The notes under the pieces were generated by a model. It saw only the letters and a program-made list of their open reading frames with translations, made no database searches and was not told the DNA's origin. A stretch of DNA of 49,418 nucleotides from assembly GCA_022562275.1 (NCBI GenBank), contig JADFPP010000018.1, positions 1 to 49,418 on the forward strand, written 5' to 3'. The position numbers and the translations under genes are program-made. Each line of letters opens with the position of its first letter. Position 1 is the stretch's first letter. This document shows, piece by piece, positions 1-8,260 of this stretch. This DNA is from Bacteroidota bacterium. GTDB lineage: Bacteria; Bacteroidota; Ignavibacteria; Ignavibacteriales; Ignavibacteriaceae.

Positions 1-524
1 TGACCAGAAATACTGTTACATTAAATTGGACAACAGCTACTGAACTAAATAATTTTGGTTTTGAGATTCAACGTTTAACCATTGAAAATGTATGGGAGAA
101 AATTGTATTTGTAGAGGGTTATGGAACAACAACTGAAACACATAATTATTCTTATGTTGATGCTAATCTAACTCCAGGTAAATATTTATATAGATTAAAG
201 CAAATAGATTTTAATGGTCAATATGAATATTCAGATATAATAGAAGTTGAATTAATCCCAGAGCAGTATGCGCTCTTTCAAAATTATCCTAACCCATTTA
301 ACCCAACGACAATACTAAAATATCAAATTTTAGAATTAAGTTTTATTACACTTACAGTTTATGATGTTAAAGGAAATGAAATAGCAACACTTGTTAATAA
401 AGAAAAACCTGCAGGAAGTTATGCGGTTGAGTTTAATGCAACTGGTTTACCAAGCGGTATTTACTTTTACAAACTACAAGCAGGCAATTTTGTTGAAATT
501 AAGAAGTTGGTATTGATGAAATAA
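1..524 (+). CDS. T9SS-secreted protein, C-terminal part (5' end outside window)
   Basis: An open frame runs from base 3 to the TAA at 522-524 with no start in the window, so this is the last 173 codons of a longer gene. The first half resembles the beta-sandwich that often precedes the sorting domain (LNWTTATELNNFGFEIQR). The final 85 or so residues are a type A T9SS sorting domain: NYPNPFNPTTILKYQI, then TVYDVKGNEI, LPSGIYFYKLQAG and a basic KKLVLMK end. The protein should cross the inner membrane by Sec and the outer membrane by the type IX machinery, and be released or attached at the surface. The function of the upstream part cannot be seen. A rho-independent terminator follows 27 bases after the stop. 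Confidence 0.85.
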   Translation, partial: TRNTVTLNWTTATELNNFGFEIQRLTIENVWEKIVFVEGYGTTTETHNYSYVDANLTPGKYLYRLKQIDFNGQYEYSDIIEVELIPEQYALFQNYPNPFNPTTILKYQILELSFITLTVYDVKGNEIATLVNKEKPAGSYAVEFNATGLPSGIYFYKLQAGNFVEIKKLVLMK

Positions 525-551
525 ATCCAGCAACTTAATTTTCTTTCTTCA

Positions 552-586
552 ACTCCTGCTTAATAACATAGGCAGGGGTTTTTTTA
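552..586 (+). terminator. Rho-independent terminator after the T9SS gene
   Basis: ACTCCTGC (552-559) pairs with GCAGGGGT (572-579), with one T-G wobble, across a 12-base loop. A run of seven T follows at once. It ends the transcript of the partial T9SS gene. Confidence 0.8.
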
Positions 587-1162
587 TATTAAATATCTCT
601 ACCTATACCAAAATACTATACTAATTAGTTCTTTCAGAAATCGTTAGTTGAGTCGGTGATTTTTTGCTTAGAATTGAAATTAGAAGCGGTACTGATTGAC
701 AAAAAAACTCAACATCTGTTTCTTATTTGTTTCTTTTGATATAGTACTATAAATTTATAACTCCCTAAAGTTATATAAACAAAGAGCTTACCCAATATTA
801 TTCTAATATAATTTACTTATTGGTTTAATATGTAGCAAATTAAATTTGCGGAAATCGGGGGATAGTTCTTTATGAAAAACTAGAGAGAAAACACATGGGG
901 AGCAACTTAAAAGAGAATGCAGGGGTTCGGGAAAGGACTGCACATCTTATCTCCAATAAAAAACGAATCAGACTTTTTTTTCTGATTATTAATTGTTTTG
1001 AATGGTATAGAAATTGACGTTCTTAATAAATATGGTCAGGAATAATACGTTACTCAAGCATATCTTCTCATCAATACCAAATTATATTCCAATGATTAGG
1101 TTTGGTATTGCAGATAAAATTTTTATCCGGTGTTTTAATCTTTAATTTATTGTCCCAATCAA
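587..1162. other. Long intergenic region upstream of the sigma/FecR fusion
   Basis: I see no convincing gene here. It holds one arm of a long inverted repeat (631-651), a TTGACA hexamer at 696-701 with a poor -10, and a hairpin AATCAGA/TCTGATT at 966-987 whose loop is mostly T. An ATG at 895 opens a 40-codon frame ending at 1017 with only a weak purine-rich site before it; its lysine/phenylalanine-rich product resembles nothing I know. The region may be a long 5' leader of the downstream gene, which has an unusual TTG start. Confidence 0.4.
631..651. repeat. Left arm of a 21-bp inverted repeat (partner at 3320-3340)
   Basis: The 21 bases starting CTTTCAGAAATCG match the reverse complement of 3320-3340 at 20 of 21 positions. 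The two arms bracket the sigma/FecR fusion and the pilin-like gene, about 2.7 kb apart. I found no third copy in the window. Confidence 0.6.
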
Positions 1163-2740
1163 TTGGATCAAGAAAACAAATATATACGATCTTTAATAGA
1201 TAATGCACAACGCGGCAAGATTGTCGCCCAGGAAGAACTATATGAAATGTATTTAGTTGATATATATACATTAATTATACGGTTAACAGGAGATAAAGCA
1301 TTAGCTGAACTGTTTACAAAAAAAACCCTAATAACTGCCTGGAAAGAAATAAATAATAAAGCCCCGGAAAATATTTCATTTGAAGAGTGGCTAAGAAACA
1401 TTGCTATTAAAACCACCTTACATGGCTTGGTTGGCTCTAGCAATAACAAAGAAAAAAATAAAAAGAGGTTATCAACATCTGATAATCAAAGTGCGGCTTT
1501 TTCAACAGACCCGTTTGAGAAAGCAATTGCTGAGTTAGATTACGAAAGCAGAGTAATTATTGTTCTAAATAAAATTTATGGTCATCCATTGGAAACTTTT
1601 TTGGGCTTCATAGGAATTAATAATTCAGAAGCTGAAAGAAAACTATCGGATTCAGTTTTTAATATTTCCAGATCACTATCAGGTATGAAATCAGAAGCAG
1701 GAATAGATACACTGATTAAATCCTTTCCGAGTGAAATACAGCTTGACGGAAATTTAATAAATAGTGCCTTAGATGAGATTAATGAAATTAGGTTTAAAGA
1801 ACTTAAAGAGAAAGGGGCTGATGCCGAGGAACTGGAAGAGCTTATTGAATATGAGAAAAAACGAAAGGCGGCGGGCAAAAATAAAAAAAGAGGCAAGAAA
1901 GTAGTATATAAAAAGGGAAGGGTGCTAATACCCAGTGATAAGATTATTATCGGAATCTTAATAATAACAGCATTAGTATCTTTTACTCTCCACTTTATTA
2001 CCTCAATAAATGAATGGAAGATATCTTTAGTATCCGGAAAGCCATTAAAAAACGAAGTGTCCATAGTTAAAACGGAGGAATTTATACCCGGTGATATGAT
2101 CTCCACCAATGATGTATCATCGGTAAGTATTGATATAGCGGAGATTGGAAGAATCAATATTCTTGGCAATACTTACTTTGGAAGGCTGGATAATGACAAT
2201 AATGGTGAACTGTTAAAGGGTAAGTTGAGAGTGAACACTGTTTTGGCAAAAGAAAACTTACATATTGCTATTCCAGGCGCAACTATTGAAAACATCTATT
2301 CTGGGACGAGATATTCGCTAGAGGTTGACTCAAAAAGTAATTCACTTATTGTACTTGAAAAAGGATGGTTACTAGTAAATTCAGGTGATGATGAAATTAT
2401 ATTTCCGCAAAAATATAATTTGAAAATATTAAGCGGAAGCGGAGTCAGTTTACCATATTATTCAAGGTCTGGCTTTCACTTAGTTACCCTTTTTGAAGAT
2501 TATTTATTTAATGGCAAAAAGAAAATTACACTTAATAAAATAATTGAATCATCTACAGAAAAAGAAACTATTGTTTTGTGGAATCTTCTTCAGAGGGTGA
2601 AACCGGATCAAAGGACTATTATATATGATAAACTTTATAAATTGGTTCCGCATACGGATGATGTTACGAAAAAAGATATGCTATCTCTCGATAAAAACAT
2701 GTTACGAATTTGGTTAGATGAAATTAAATGGTTTCTATAA
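1163..2740 (+). CDS. ECF sigma-like region fused to a membrane-anchored FecR-like domain
   Basis: 525 residues. Residues 11-90 resemble sigma-70 region 2 of ECF factors (LIDNAQRGKIVAQEELYEMY, then TLITAWKEI). Residues 117-172 resemble region 4 (AIAELDYESRVIIVLNKIYG, with a weak helix-turn-helix). A charged linker rich in Lys and Glu (205-253) leads to one transmembrane helix at 260-281. The outer part, about 300-435, resembles the FecR fold seen in periplasmic halves of anti-sigma factors. The topology would be N-terminus in the cytoplasm and FecR-like domain outside, so this looks like a sigma factor tethered to its own sensor. The start is a TTG with no clear Shine-Dalgarno; an in-frame ATG at 1246 has AGGAAG before it but would delete part of region 2. 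The sigma domains are divergent and may no longer bind DNA. Alternatively it is only a structural FecR protein with a degenerate cytoplasmic part. Confidence 0.65.
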   Translation: MDQENKYIRSLIDNAQRGKIVAQEELYEMYLVDIYTLIIRLTGDKALAELFTKKTLITAWKEINNKAPENISFEEWLRNIAIKTTLHGLVGSSNNKEKNKKRLSTSDNQSAAFSTDPFEKAIAELDYESRVIIVLNKIYGHPLETFLGFIGINNSEAERKLSDSVFNISRSLSGMKSEAGIDTLIKSFPSEIQLDGNLINSALDEINEIRFKELKEKGADAEELEELIEYEKKRKAAGKNKKRGKKVVYKKGRVLIPSDKIIIGILIITALVSFTLHFITSINEWKISLVSGKPLKNEVSIVKTEEFIPGDMISTNDVSSVSIDIAEIGRINILGNTYFGRLDNDNNGELLKGKLRVNTVLAKENLHIAIPGATIENIYSGTRYSLEVDSKSNSLIVLEKGWLLVNSGDDEIIFPQKYNLKILSGSGVSLPYYSRSGFHLVTLFEDYLFNGKKKITLNKIIESSTEKETIVLWNLLQRVKPDQRTIIYDKLYKLVPHTDDVTKKDMLSLDKNMLRIWLDEIKWFL

Positions 2741-2792
2741 TATATTATCCATTGCTTTAAGAGAATAAATGCTTACTCCTGAAACCAAGATA

Positions 2793-2809
2793 TTGGCACG
2801 CTAATTGTT
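2793..2809 (+). promoter_or_regulatory. Sigma-54-type (-24/-12) promoter for the pilin-like gene
   Basis: TTGGCACG-CTAA-TTGTT matches the -24/-12 consensus (YTGGCACG-N4-TTGCW) except for T in place of C in the -12 element. Spacing between the -24 GG (2795-2796) and the -12 element is canonical. Transcription would start near 2820, giving a leader of roughly 70 bases before the ATG at 2893. Confidence 0.65.
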
Positions 2810-2892
2810 TTGAATATAGGTTACATTTTACTGAAAATAAATAAAATGTTTTCAAATATAATTTTGAACAAATAACTTCAAATGGAATTATA

Positions 2893-3270
2893 ATGGGATC
2901 ACAACAACTTTTGCTAATCATAGTCGGAATGATTGTCATTGCCGCAGCTATAGCAGTTGGAATTCTTCTGCTCGAAGCCCACTCCGAATCTACAACCAAG
3001 GATAGTATAATATCAGAGAGTACCAACCTGGGTTCTCTGGCTTTGCAGCACTTTAATAAATCAACAGAAATGGGTGGTGGAAATAGAAGTTTTGTCGGTT
3101 GGCAAATTTCTGAACAACTCGATTCCACTTCAAGCGGGACGTATTCAATTGTATCAATAAATGATGAAAAATTGATTTTGAAAGGATTACCACTTGCTAA
3201 TAATATTTATGACTGGGCTGTTAAAACCACAATTACTAAAAGTGAAATCAATACAGAAATAGTGGAATAA
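2893..3270 (+). CDS. Small pilin-like membrane-anchored protein
   Basis: 125 residues. The N-terminus MGSQQLLLIIVGMIVIAAAI is a single hydrophobic helix right after a five-residue head, followed by a soluble domain with TEMGGGNRSFVGW in the middle. The layout (long N-terminal helix, small globular tail) is that of type IV pilins and pseudopilins, but the usual G/FTLIE prepilin cleavage motif with Glu5 is missing. From memory, similar MGSQQLLLI proteins are frequent and unnamed in FCB-group genomes. A sigma-54-like promoter about 80 bases upstream fits, because pilin genes in several phyla are known to depend on sigma-54. The exact role is unknown; the call rests on architecture only. Confidence 0.7.
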   Translation: MGSQQLLLIIVGMIVIAAAIAVGILLLEAHSESTTKDSIISESTNLGSLALQHFNKSTEMGGGNRSFVGWQISEQLDSTSSGTYSIVSINDEKLILKGLPLANNIYDWAVKTTITKSEINTEIVE

Positions 3271-3319
3271 ATTGTTTCACCATTAGACCGTTCAATTCCT
3301 CTGACCTATCCAAACTCTT

Positions 3320-3340
3320 TCAACTAACGATTTCCGAAAG
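3320..3340. repeat. Right arm of the 21-bp inverted repeat (partner at 631-651)
   Basis: Reverse complement of 631-651 with one mismatch. It lies 50 bases after the stop of the pilin-like gene. No target-site duplication or transposase is visible around either arm. Confidence 0.6.
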
Positions 3341-3538
3341 AAAAAATATAAACCAAATTTATTTTCAAAAAACTCAACCTTGTCAAGAGGGGTAAATCCA
3401 CATAAAAAGTTTCTTGCTCTGAATTATCCCTCCATTATTCTTATCTAGTTAAATATCCATTATGAAACATATATATTATTTTGATATGGTATGTTCGATG
3501 GAAATGACGATTACATCAATTTTTCAAACCTTTTCTTG

Positions 3539-3555
3539 CTGGCACATTGATTGGA
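3539..3555 (+). promoter_or_regulatory. Sigma-54-type promoter for the repeat-rich T9SS gene
   Basis: CTGGCACA-TTGA-TTGGA fits the -24/-12 consensus except for G in place of C in the -12 element. The -24 GG is at 3541-3542. The expected start near 3566 leaves a leader of about 32 bases containing the GGAG (3587-3590) used by the GTG start at 3598. Confidence 0.55.
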
Positions 3556-3597
3556 ATTCACTGGTTTTTGGAGAGAAATTAAACCCGGAGATTATTT

Positions 3598-5238
3598 GTG
3601 AAATCAATCATTACCATTTCAGCAATAACATTGTTTTTTTTACCATCTGTATTTTCACAGAATGCAGGAAACAATGTCCCACTTTACGAGAAATTAATTT
3701 TCGAAACACTGCTAGAAACTAACAATCCAATATTAGTAGAAAAAGAAATCCCGAAGGATAGAGAATCTTTACTGAAGCATAGTGTTAAATGGGAGATAGG
3801 TGCGCAATTAGATAATCAGGATGGTTTATCTTTAGCATCAGAAGTATTTAATAAAAAAGATTCTAAAACAACAATTACAAAAACGCTTCTTAAAGGTGGC
3901 CAGCTATTGATGGAATTAATAGAAGAGAGCTGGGATGGATCTGCCTGGGTAAATGAATTTAAAACATCATATACATATAATGGAAATAGTAACCTGATGG
4001 AGCAGCGCTTTCAGAACTCTGATGGTTCGGCTTGGGTAAATCTTGTGAAATATTCATTTACCTATGATGGTAATAACAACCAGACCGAATGGCTTAGCTT
4101 TTCCTGGGATGGTTCTGCTTTTGTAAATTATAATAAGTATTCATATGCGTATGATGAATATAATAATCCGACAGAAGTACTTATCCAAAACTGGGAAGGC
4201 TCTGCCTGGGTAAATGATTTTAAGTACTCATACACTTATGATGGAAATAACAATAAAACTGAATGGCTTGGCCAATCTTGGGTTGGTTCTGCATGGGTAA
4301 ATGATTGGAAGAATTCATACACTTATGATGGAAATAACAACAAGACAGAAATTATTAATCAGAAATGGGAAGGTTCTGCCAGTGTAAATGGTTTTAAATT
4401 TTCATATTCTTATGATGGAAATAATAACCTGACGGAATTTATCTGGCAAAACTGGGAAGATTCTGACTGGGTAACCTTTGTGAAATATTCATTCGGCTAT
4501 GATGGAAATTCCAACCAGATCGAATGGCTTGGGCAAACCCGGTATGGATTTTCTTTAGTGAACGATTGGAAGAATTTATACACGTACGATGAAAATAATA
4601 ACCAGACTGAAATACTTAACCAAAATTGGGATGGTTCAGCCTGGGTGAATGATTGGAAGAATTTATACACCTTTGATGGAAATAATAACCTGGCTATAAG
4701 TATTAACCAGGATTGGGAAAATTCTGCATGGGTAGATGATTGGAATAATTTATACACCTATGATGAAAATAATAACTTAACTGAAAGGCTTAGTCAGAAT
4801 TGGGATGGTTTTGTCTGGGCAAATGAATGGAAGAATTTATACACCTATGATTGGAATAATAACCCAATGAATTTTCTACACCAAACCTGGAATGGTTCAG
4901 CCTGGATAAATGATTACAATTATAATTATTTATATTCAACAGTAACAGCCATTGATGATAATTTAAATCCTATTAATGATTATGTGCTATCAAACAACTA
5001 CCCAAATCCATTTAACCCATCTACAACAATTAATTACTCAACACCTAAGGAAAGTTTAATTAGTATTGTGGTGTATAATGCTTTAGGTGAAGAAGTCGCA
5101 GAGTTAGTTAATGAAATTAAACAAGCTGGTAATTATCAGATAGTGTTTAATGCGAATAGTTTGCCAAGTGGAGTTTATTTTTACAATTTTCAGGTTAAAA
5201 ATTTTATTGAAACAAAGAAGATGATTCTTTTAAAATAA
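3598..5238 (+). CDS. T9SS-secreted protein with tandem 29-residue repeats
   Basis: 546 residues, GTG start with GGAG seven bases upstream. Residues 1-20 are a signal peptide (TLFFLPSVFSQ). From about residue 109 to 455 run roughly eleven full copies and one partial copy of a 29-residue unit with consensus QNWDGSAWVNDWKNLYTYDG followed by NNNLTEWLS. Each unit has conserved Trp, Tyr and Asn, suggesting a repetitive beta structure such as a solenoid or barrel. The last 85 or so residues are a T9SS sorting domain (NNYPNPFNPSTTINYS, SLPSGVYFYNF, KKMILLK end). The product should be displayed at or released from the cell surface, possibly as an adhesin or carbohydrate binder; that role is a guess. 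It follows a sigma-54-like promoter. Confidence 0.85.
   Translation: MKSIITISAITLFFLPSVFSQNAGNNVPLYEKLIFETLLETNNPILVEKEIPKDRESLLKHSVKWEIGAQLDNQDGLSLASEVFNKKDSKTTITKTLLKGGQLLMELIEESWDGSAWVNEFKTSYTYNGNSNLMEQRFQNSDGSAWVNLVKYSFTYDGNNNQTEWLSFSWDGSAFVNYNKYSYAYDEYNNPTEVLIQNWEGSAWVNDFKYSYTYDGNNNKTEWLGQSWVGSAWVNDWKNSYTYDGNNNKTEIINQKWEGSASVNGFKFSYSYDGNNNLTEFIWQNWEDSDWVTFVKYSFGYDGNSNQIEWLGQTRYGFSLVNDWKNLYTYDENNNQTEILNQNWDGSAWVNDWKNLYTFDGNNNLAISINQDWENSAWVDDWNNLYTYDENNNLTERLSQNWDGFVWANEWKNLYTYDWNNNPMNFLHQTWNGSAWINDYNYNYLYSTVTAIDDNLNPINDYVLSNNYPNPFNPSTTINYSTPKESLISIVVYNALGEEVAELVNEIKQAGNYQIVFNANSLPSGVYFYNFQVKNFIETKKMILLK
3922..4957 (+). repeat. Tandem 87-bp coding repeats (about 12 copies)
   Basis: Each 87-base unit encodes 29 residues. 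Segments such as gattggaagaatttatacac recur nearly unchanged between units, while others differ at many third positions. This indicates old expansion plus recent exchange between copies. Copy number can be expected to vary between strains. Confidence 0.85.
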
Positions 5239-5369
5239 GAATGATCTTCCTAACAGCATCAATACTTGTTCTCCGTAGTCTTAACTAATGATGAATGTTT
5301 TCCTGATTTCAGTAAAAAAATCTGCTTGTAATCCGTTAAGATATTTTTAGAATCTTATAAAAAATAAAA

Positions 5370-6038
5370 TTAAGATTTATTTTCTTCTTCGTTCTTAATT
5401 TCATTAATAAAATTTTGAAACTTGGAATTAAAGTGCTCTTTTAACTGATCGTGACTTGGGACTTTAAAACCATTTTCTGCAGCCCATTCCCTGATTCCAT
5501 AACTCATTGCCCTCCACATTGTGCCTATGGGTTCATCAAGTAATAAAAGTTGGTTCATAATGGTATCAATGTCATTTTGATTAATAGAAGATGAGTTTAT
5601 GAATTTTTGCCATTTTTTTGCAATTATAAGACCAAATGCCCATTGCTCACCTTCCTGTAAGCCTTCTTTCACATCTTTCTCATTTTGCTCATAGTATCTA
5701 ATACAAAATTTCAGAAACTTAGCATCGAGTTCTTTTTTCCAATTTTTAATTTTTGTTGTGCTTAGACCGTTCTTGTCCGCCCAATTGCTTACTAGGTGAA
5801 ACAAATCCTGAATAATTACCAATTCAATTTGAGCATTGATGATATTAAAGAGCCGCTTAGCTATATTTTCTACTTCAGATTTCTCAATTTTATCCGAAGT
5901 CAACAATACAAGCCATTGCTCAGCAATTGGAAGCATCATAGAAACTCTATTTTTATATGTTTCCGATGACACTTCAATATCTTTTTTCAATAAAGCGATG
6001 TAACTTTTAACATCTTTTATATATTTTATATTATTCAA
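5370..6038 (-). CDS. Hypothetical protein with internal duplication
   Basis: 222 residues, mostly helical and charged, with no signal peptide in this frame. I do not recognise a family. Two halves align: the first has EQW, then NWADKNGLSTTKIKNW and AKFLKF; the second has EQW, then EWAAENGF, LKEHF and SKFQNF. So it is probably a duplicated helical domain with a conserved (N/E)WA-x-(K/E)NG turn. The start used is TTG with no good ribosome site. The same frame continues upstream, past a single TAA codon, into the signal-peptide-like ORF at 6042-6164, so the true 5' end is uncertain. Confidence 0.55.
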   Translation of the reverse strand: MNNIKYIKDVKSYIALLKKDIEVSSETYKNRVSMMLPIAEQWLVLLTSDKIEKSEVENIAKRLFNIINAQIELVIIQDLFHLVSNWADKNGLSTTKIKNWKKELDAKFLKFCIRYYEQNEKDVKEGLQEGEQWAFGLIIAKKWQKFINSSSINQNDIDTIMNQLLLLDEPIGTMWRAMSYGIREWAAENGFKVPSHDQLKEHFNSKFQNFINEIKNEEENKS

Positions 6039-6041
6039 CTT

Positions 6042-6164
6042 TTATATTAGCACTATTAAGATTTTAATTGCTGCTTCATCAACTTCAAAGAACTGCCAGG
6101 ATTGTGCAATTATAATTTCAACAAAAGAAATGTTTAAAACGATAGCAATAATCTTGATTTTCAT
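6042..6164 (-). pseudogene. Signal-peptide-like small ORF ending at an in-frame TAA
   Basis: An ATG with GGAG about nine bases before it starts a 40-codon frame. The first 21 residues form a plausible secretion signal (MKIKIIAIVLN, then VEIIIAQ), followed by SWQFFEVDEAAIKI. The frame stops at TAA 6042-6044, and the next frame (5370-6038) begins one codon later in the same register. Either a nonsense mutation split a secreted protein of about 263 residues, or this is a truncated secreted-protein remnant that now acts as an upstream ORF. Confidence 0.4.
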
Positions 6165-6192
6165 TATTAGATATCTCCTAAAAAAATCTAAA

Positions 6193-6702
6193 TTAATAAT
6201 CTATTTTAATAACACCACTTGTGAAATTTACACTATCTAAGAAATCCTTAGAATAAGCGACAAAAATAAAAGTTGCGTCTAATCCTTTATCATCAATTCT
6301 GCTCATATCAAAAACGCTATAATCTCTATAGTAGGCTGTATATTTTTTATCGGGAGCTGCCCCGGCTGATTTTAAAGTATAGCTGGCTTTTACAAAATAC
6401 TTAAATCCCGGTTCATCTTCACCAATTCCAAAGGTTCCTGTCTGAGATATATTAATGATTTTGAAATTCAATATTGATGAAGTATATGCAGAACTATTAT
6501 CAATTTTCTGTGTTCCCGTTATATAAATTATACTCGATTGTTTATAAGCTTGTATCTCATCAGCAAACCAACTTGCATTCTCTACATTACCACGTAAAAA
6601 GCCAGTTGCTGTATGATCCTCCTCTCTGTTTATAGGGTTATCTTCTTTAGAGCAACTAATAAGAAGCAATATCACCGGTATCCAGTATAAAAATTTAGAC
6701 AT
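6193..6702 (-). CDS. Hypothetical lipoprotein
   Basis: 169 residues. The N-terminus MSKFLYWIPVILLLISCSKE is a lipoprotein signal with a lipobox ending at Cys17, so the mature protein is lipid-anchored. The rest is beta-rich: a Trp-Phe motif (ENASWFADEIQAYK), a central GTFGIGEDEPGFKYFVKASY, and a C-terminal SVNFTSGVIKIDY. This resembles the many small FCB-group lipoproteins annotated only as domains of unknown function. Its neighbour downstream on the same strand, 28 bases on, is the broken ORF at 6042-6164. Confidence 0.7.
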   Translation of the reverse strand: MSKFLYWIPVILLLISCSKEDNPINREEDHTATGFLRGNVENASWFADEIQAYKQSSIIYITGTQKIDNSSAYTSSILNFKIINISQTGTFGIGEDEPGFKYFVKASYTLKSAGAAPDKKYTAYYRDYSVFDMSRIDDKGLDATFIFVAYSKDFLDSVNFTSGVIKIDY

Positions 6703-6987
6703 ATTTCTAATCTATAAATTTTAGTTATAACTTAAAGAATAATTATTTGCTAAAAAAAGTAAAATTAATACTCAAGACAAGATTGAAATAGAAAATATTG
6801 TTTGATCACCGGATTGCAATTATTCCTTCACTTGTATTTATTAGATAACCATTAATGTTTTAAATAAAATTAATCTTACATATTTTTGTATTCAGAAGAG
6901 CTAACTAAATAGCACTTATTTAATTGCCAACGTAGCTCAGCCAGTCTTCGTTGATTGAAATCAACTTCGCCTGGCAGGCTGGATAAA

Positions 6988-7224
<237 letters not shown>

Positions 7225-7783
7225 CAGAATTATTAAATTTATTCAATAGTTTCCTAATCCCGACTTGTAGGAGACGAGGCGTGCAGGCGGGTTTTAAGTT
7301 GTGATTAATCATTGTTTGAGCAGTCTTTAGGCTGTATGCCATAGTACGACTAATTTTAATAAAATCTCTTTACTCCGTTGAATGTAAGAAGATTTTTTTA
7401 GAATGGTTTTTAATCTTTTACAATATTTTCAACCGGTGCCTGAACTCGGGGTAAATGATTGTCGACGTTTTATATTATTACACGAATCGTTAATAAATCT
7501 ACCATATAATTAATCATTCGCATTCCAAAATTAATTCCTTATTCCACTATTCTGTTTGTCTTTACATCCAAAGAAAAATCATTTCAATAAAAACAACATT
7601 TCTACTTTTTCAGAGAAAAATTTGCTTGAAACCTTATATGTTTATATATTATGAAAGAATAATCTTAATAATTAAGGATTATTTACAGTTATACTTAAAA
7701 TACTCTTAAATTATTACGTGATTAACTTAAAAACATAAAATTAAGTAACAATTTCAAATAAAATTAACAACATCGGAGGTTAA
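7225..7783. other. Intergenic region upstream of the P-II/Amt operon
   Basis: It begins with a 16-base tRNA/palindrome scrap (7249-7264) and a GC-rich imperfect palindrome up to about 7291. The remainder is AT-rich and appears non-coding. A possible promoter is TTGAAA (7626-7631) with a TATTAT-like -10 about 15 bases on. An imperfect inverted repeat, AATAATCTTA with TAAGGATTATT, lies near 7657-7684 and could be an operator. I looked for a -24/-12 promoter, as expected for nitrogen control, and found none. Confidence 0.4.
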
Positions 7784-8122
7784 ATGAAAAAGATAGAAGC
7801 CATTATAAGACCGCATAAGCTGGACGAGCTTCACACTTCTCTTCAGGAGAATGGATTCGCAGGGCTTACAGTTTCTGAGGTAAGAGGTTACGGCAGACAA
7901 AAGGGACATAAAGAAATTTACAGAGGTTCAGAATATAACCTCGATTTTGTTCCCAAAGTAAAAGTTGATCTTGTATGTGCATCGGATAAGTGCGAAACAG
8001 CAATCTCTTTAATTACCAGTATTTGTCGAACCGGCGAAATAGGTGATGGGAAGATTTTCATTTCAACAATTGAAGATGCTATAAGAATACGAACCGGAGA
8101 ATCGGGGAAGGATGCTATTTAA
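7784..8122 (+). CDS. glnK: P-II nitrogen regulatory protein (GlnK/GlnB family)
   Basis: 112 residues, the standard P-II length. Trimeric signal protein that reads ATP/ADP and 2-oxoglutarate and controls ammonium uptake and assimilation. The T-loop is intact, with Tyr51 as the uridylylation-type site in YRGSEYNLDFVPK. The P-II signatures RGYGRQKGH and the B-loop region TGEIGDGKIFI are present. It has a strong ribosome site (GGAGG, 7775-7779). It lies 138 bases before an ammonium transporter, the usual glnK-amtB arrangement, so GlnK naming is favoured over GlnB. Its expected job is to plug the channel when ammonium is plentiful. Confidence 0.95.
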   Translation: MKKIEAIIRPHKLDELHTSLQENGFAGLTVSEVRGYGRQKGHKEIYRGSEYNLDFVPKVKVDLVCASDKCETAISLITSICRTGEIGDGKIFISTIEDAIRIRTGESGKDAI

Positions 8123-8260
8123 GTCTGTTTCTAAAGTTTAAAATATGATCTTCTAAAATGTAGAATAACCCTGATAGCTATTATCAGCCACTATTATCTT
8201 TCGCATGACTTGAGTTAAACAGAAAACAGAATTAATTACATAACAAATAAAGGATTAAAA

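Noticed and set aside
895-1017. 40-codon ORF in the long leader of the sigma/FecR gene
   Set aside because: Weak ribosome site, no recognisable product, and it runs through a hairpin; not enough to call a gene.
3462-3722. 86-codon plus-strand ORF before the repeat-rich T9SS gene
   Set aside because: It overlaps the promoter and the start of the real gene in another frame, with Cys/His-rich unlikely composition and no family resemblance.
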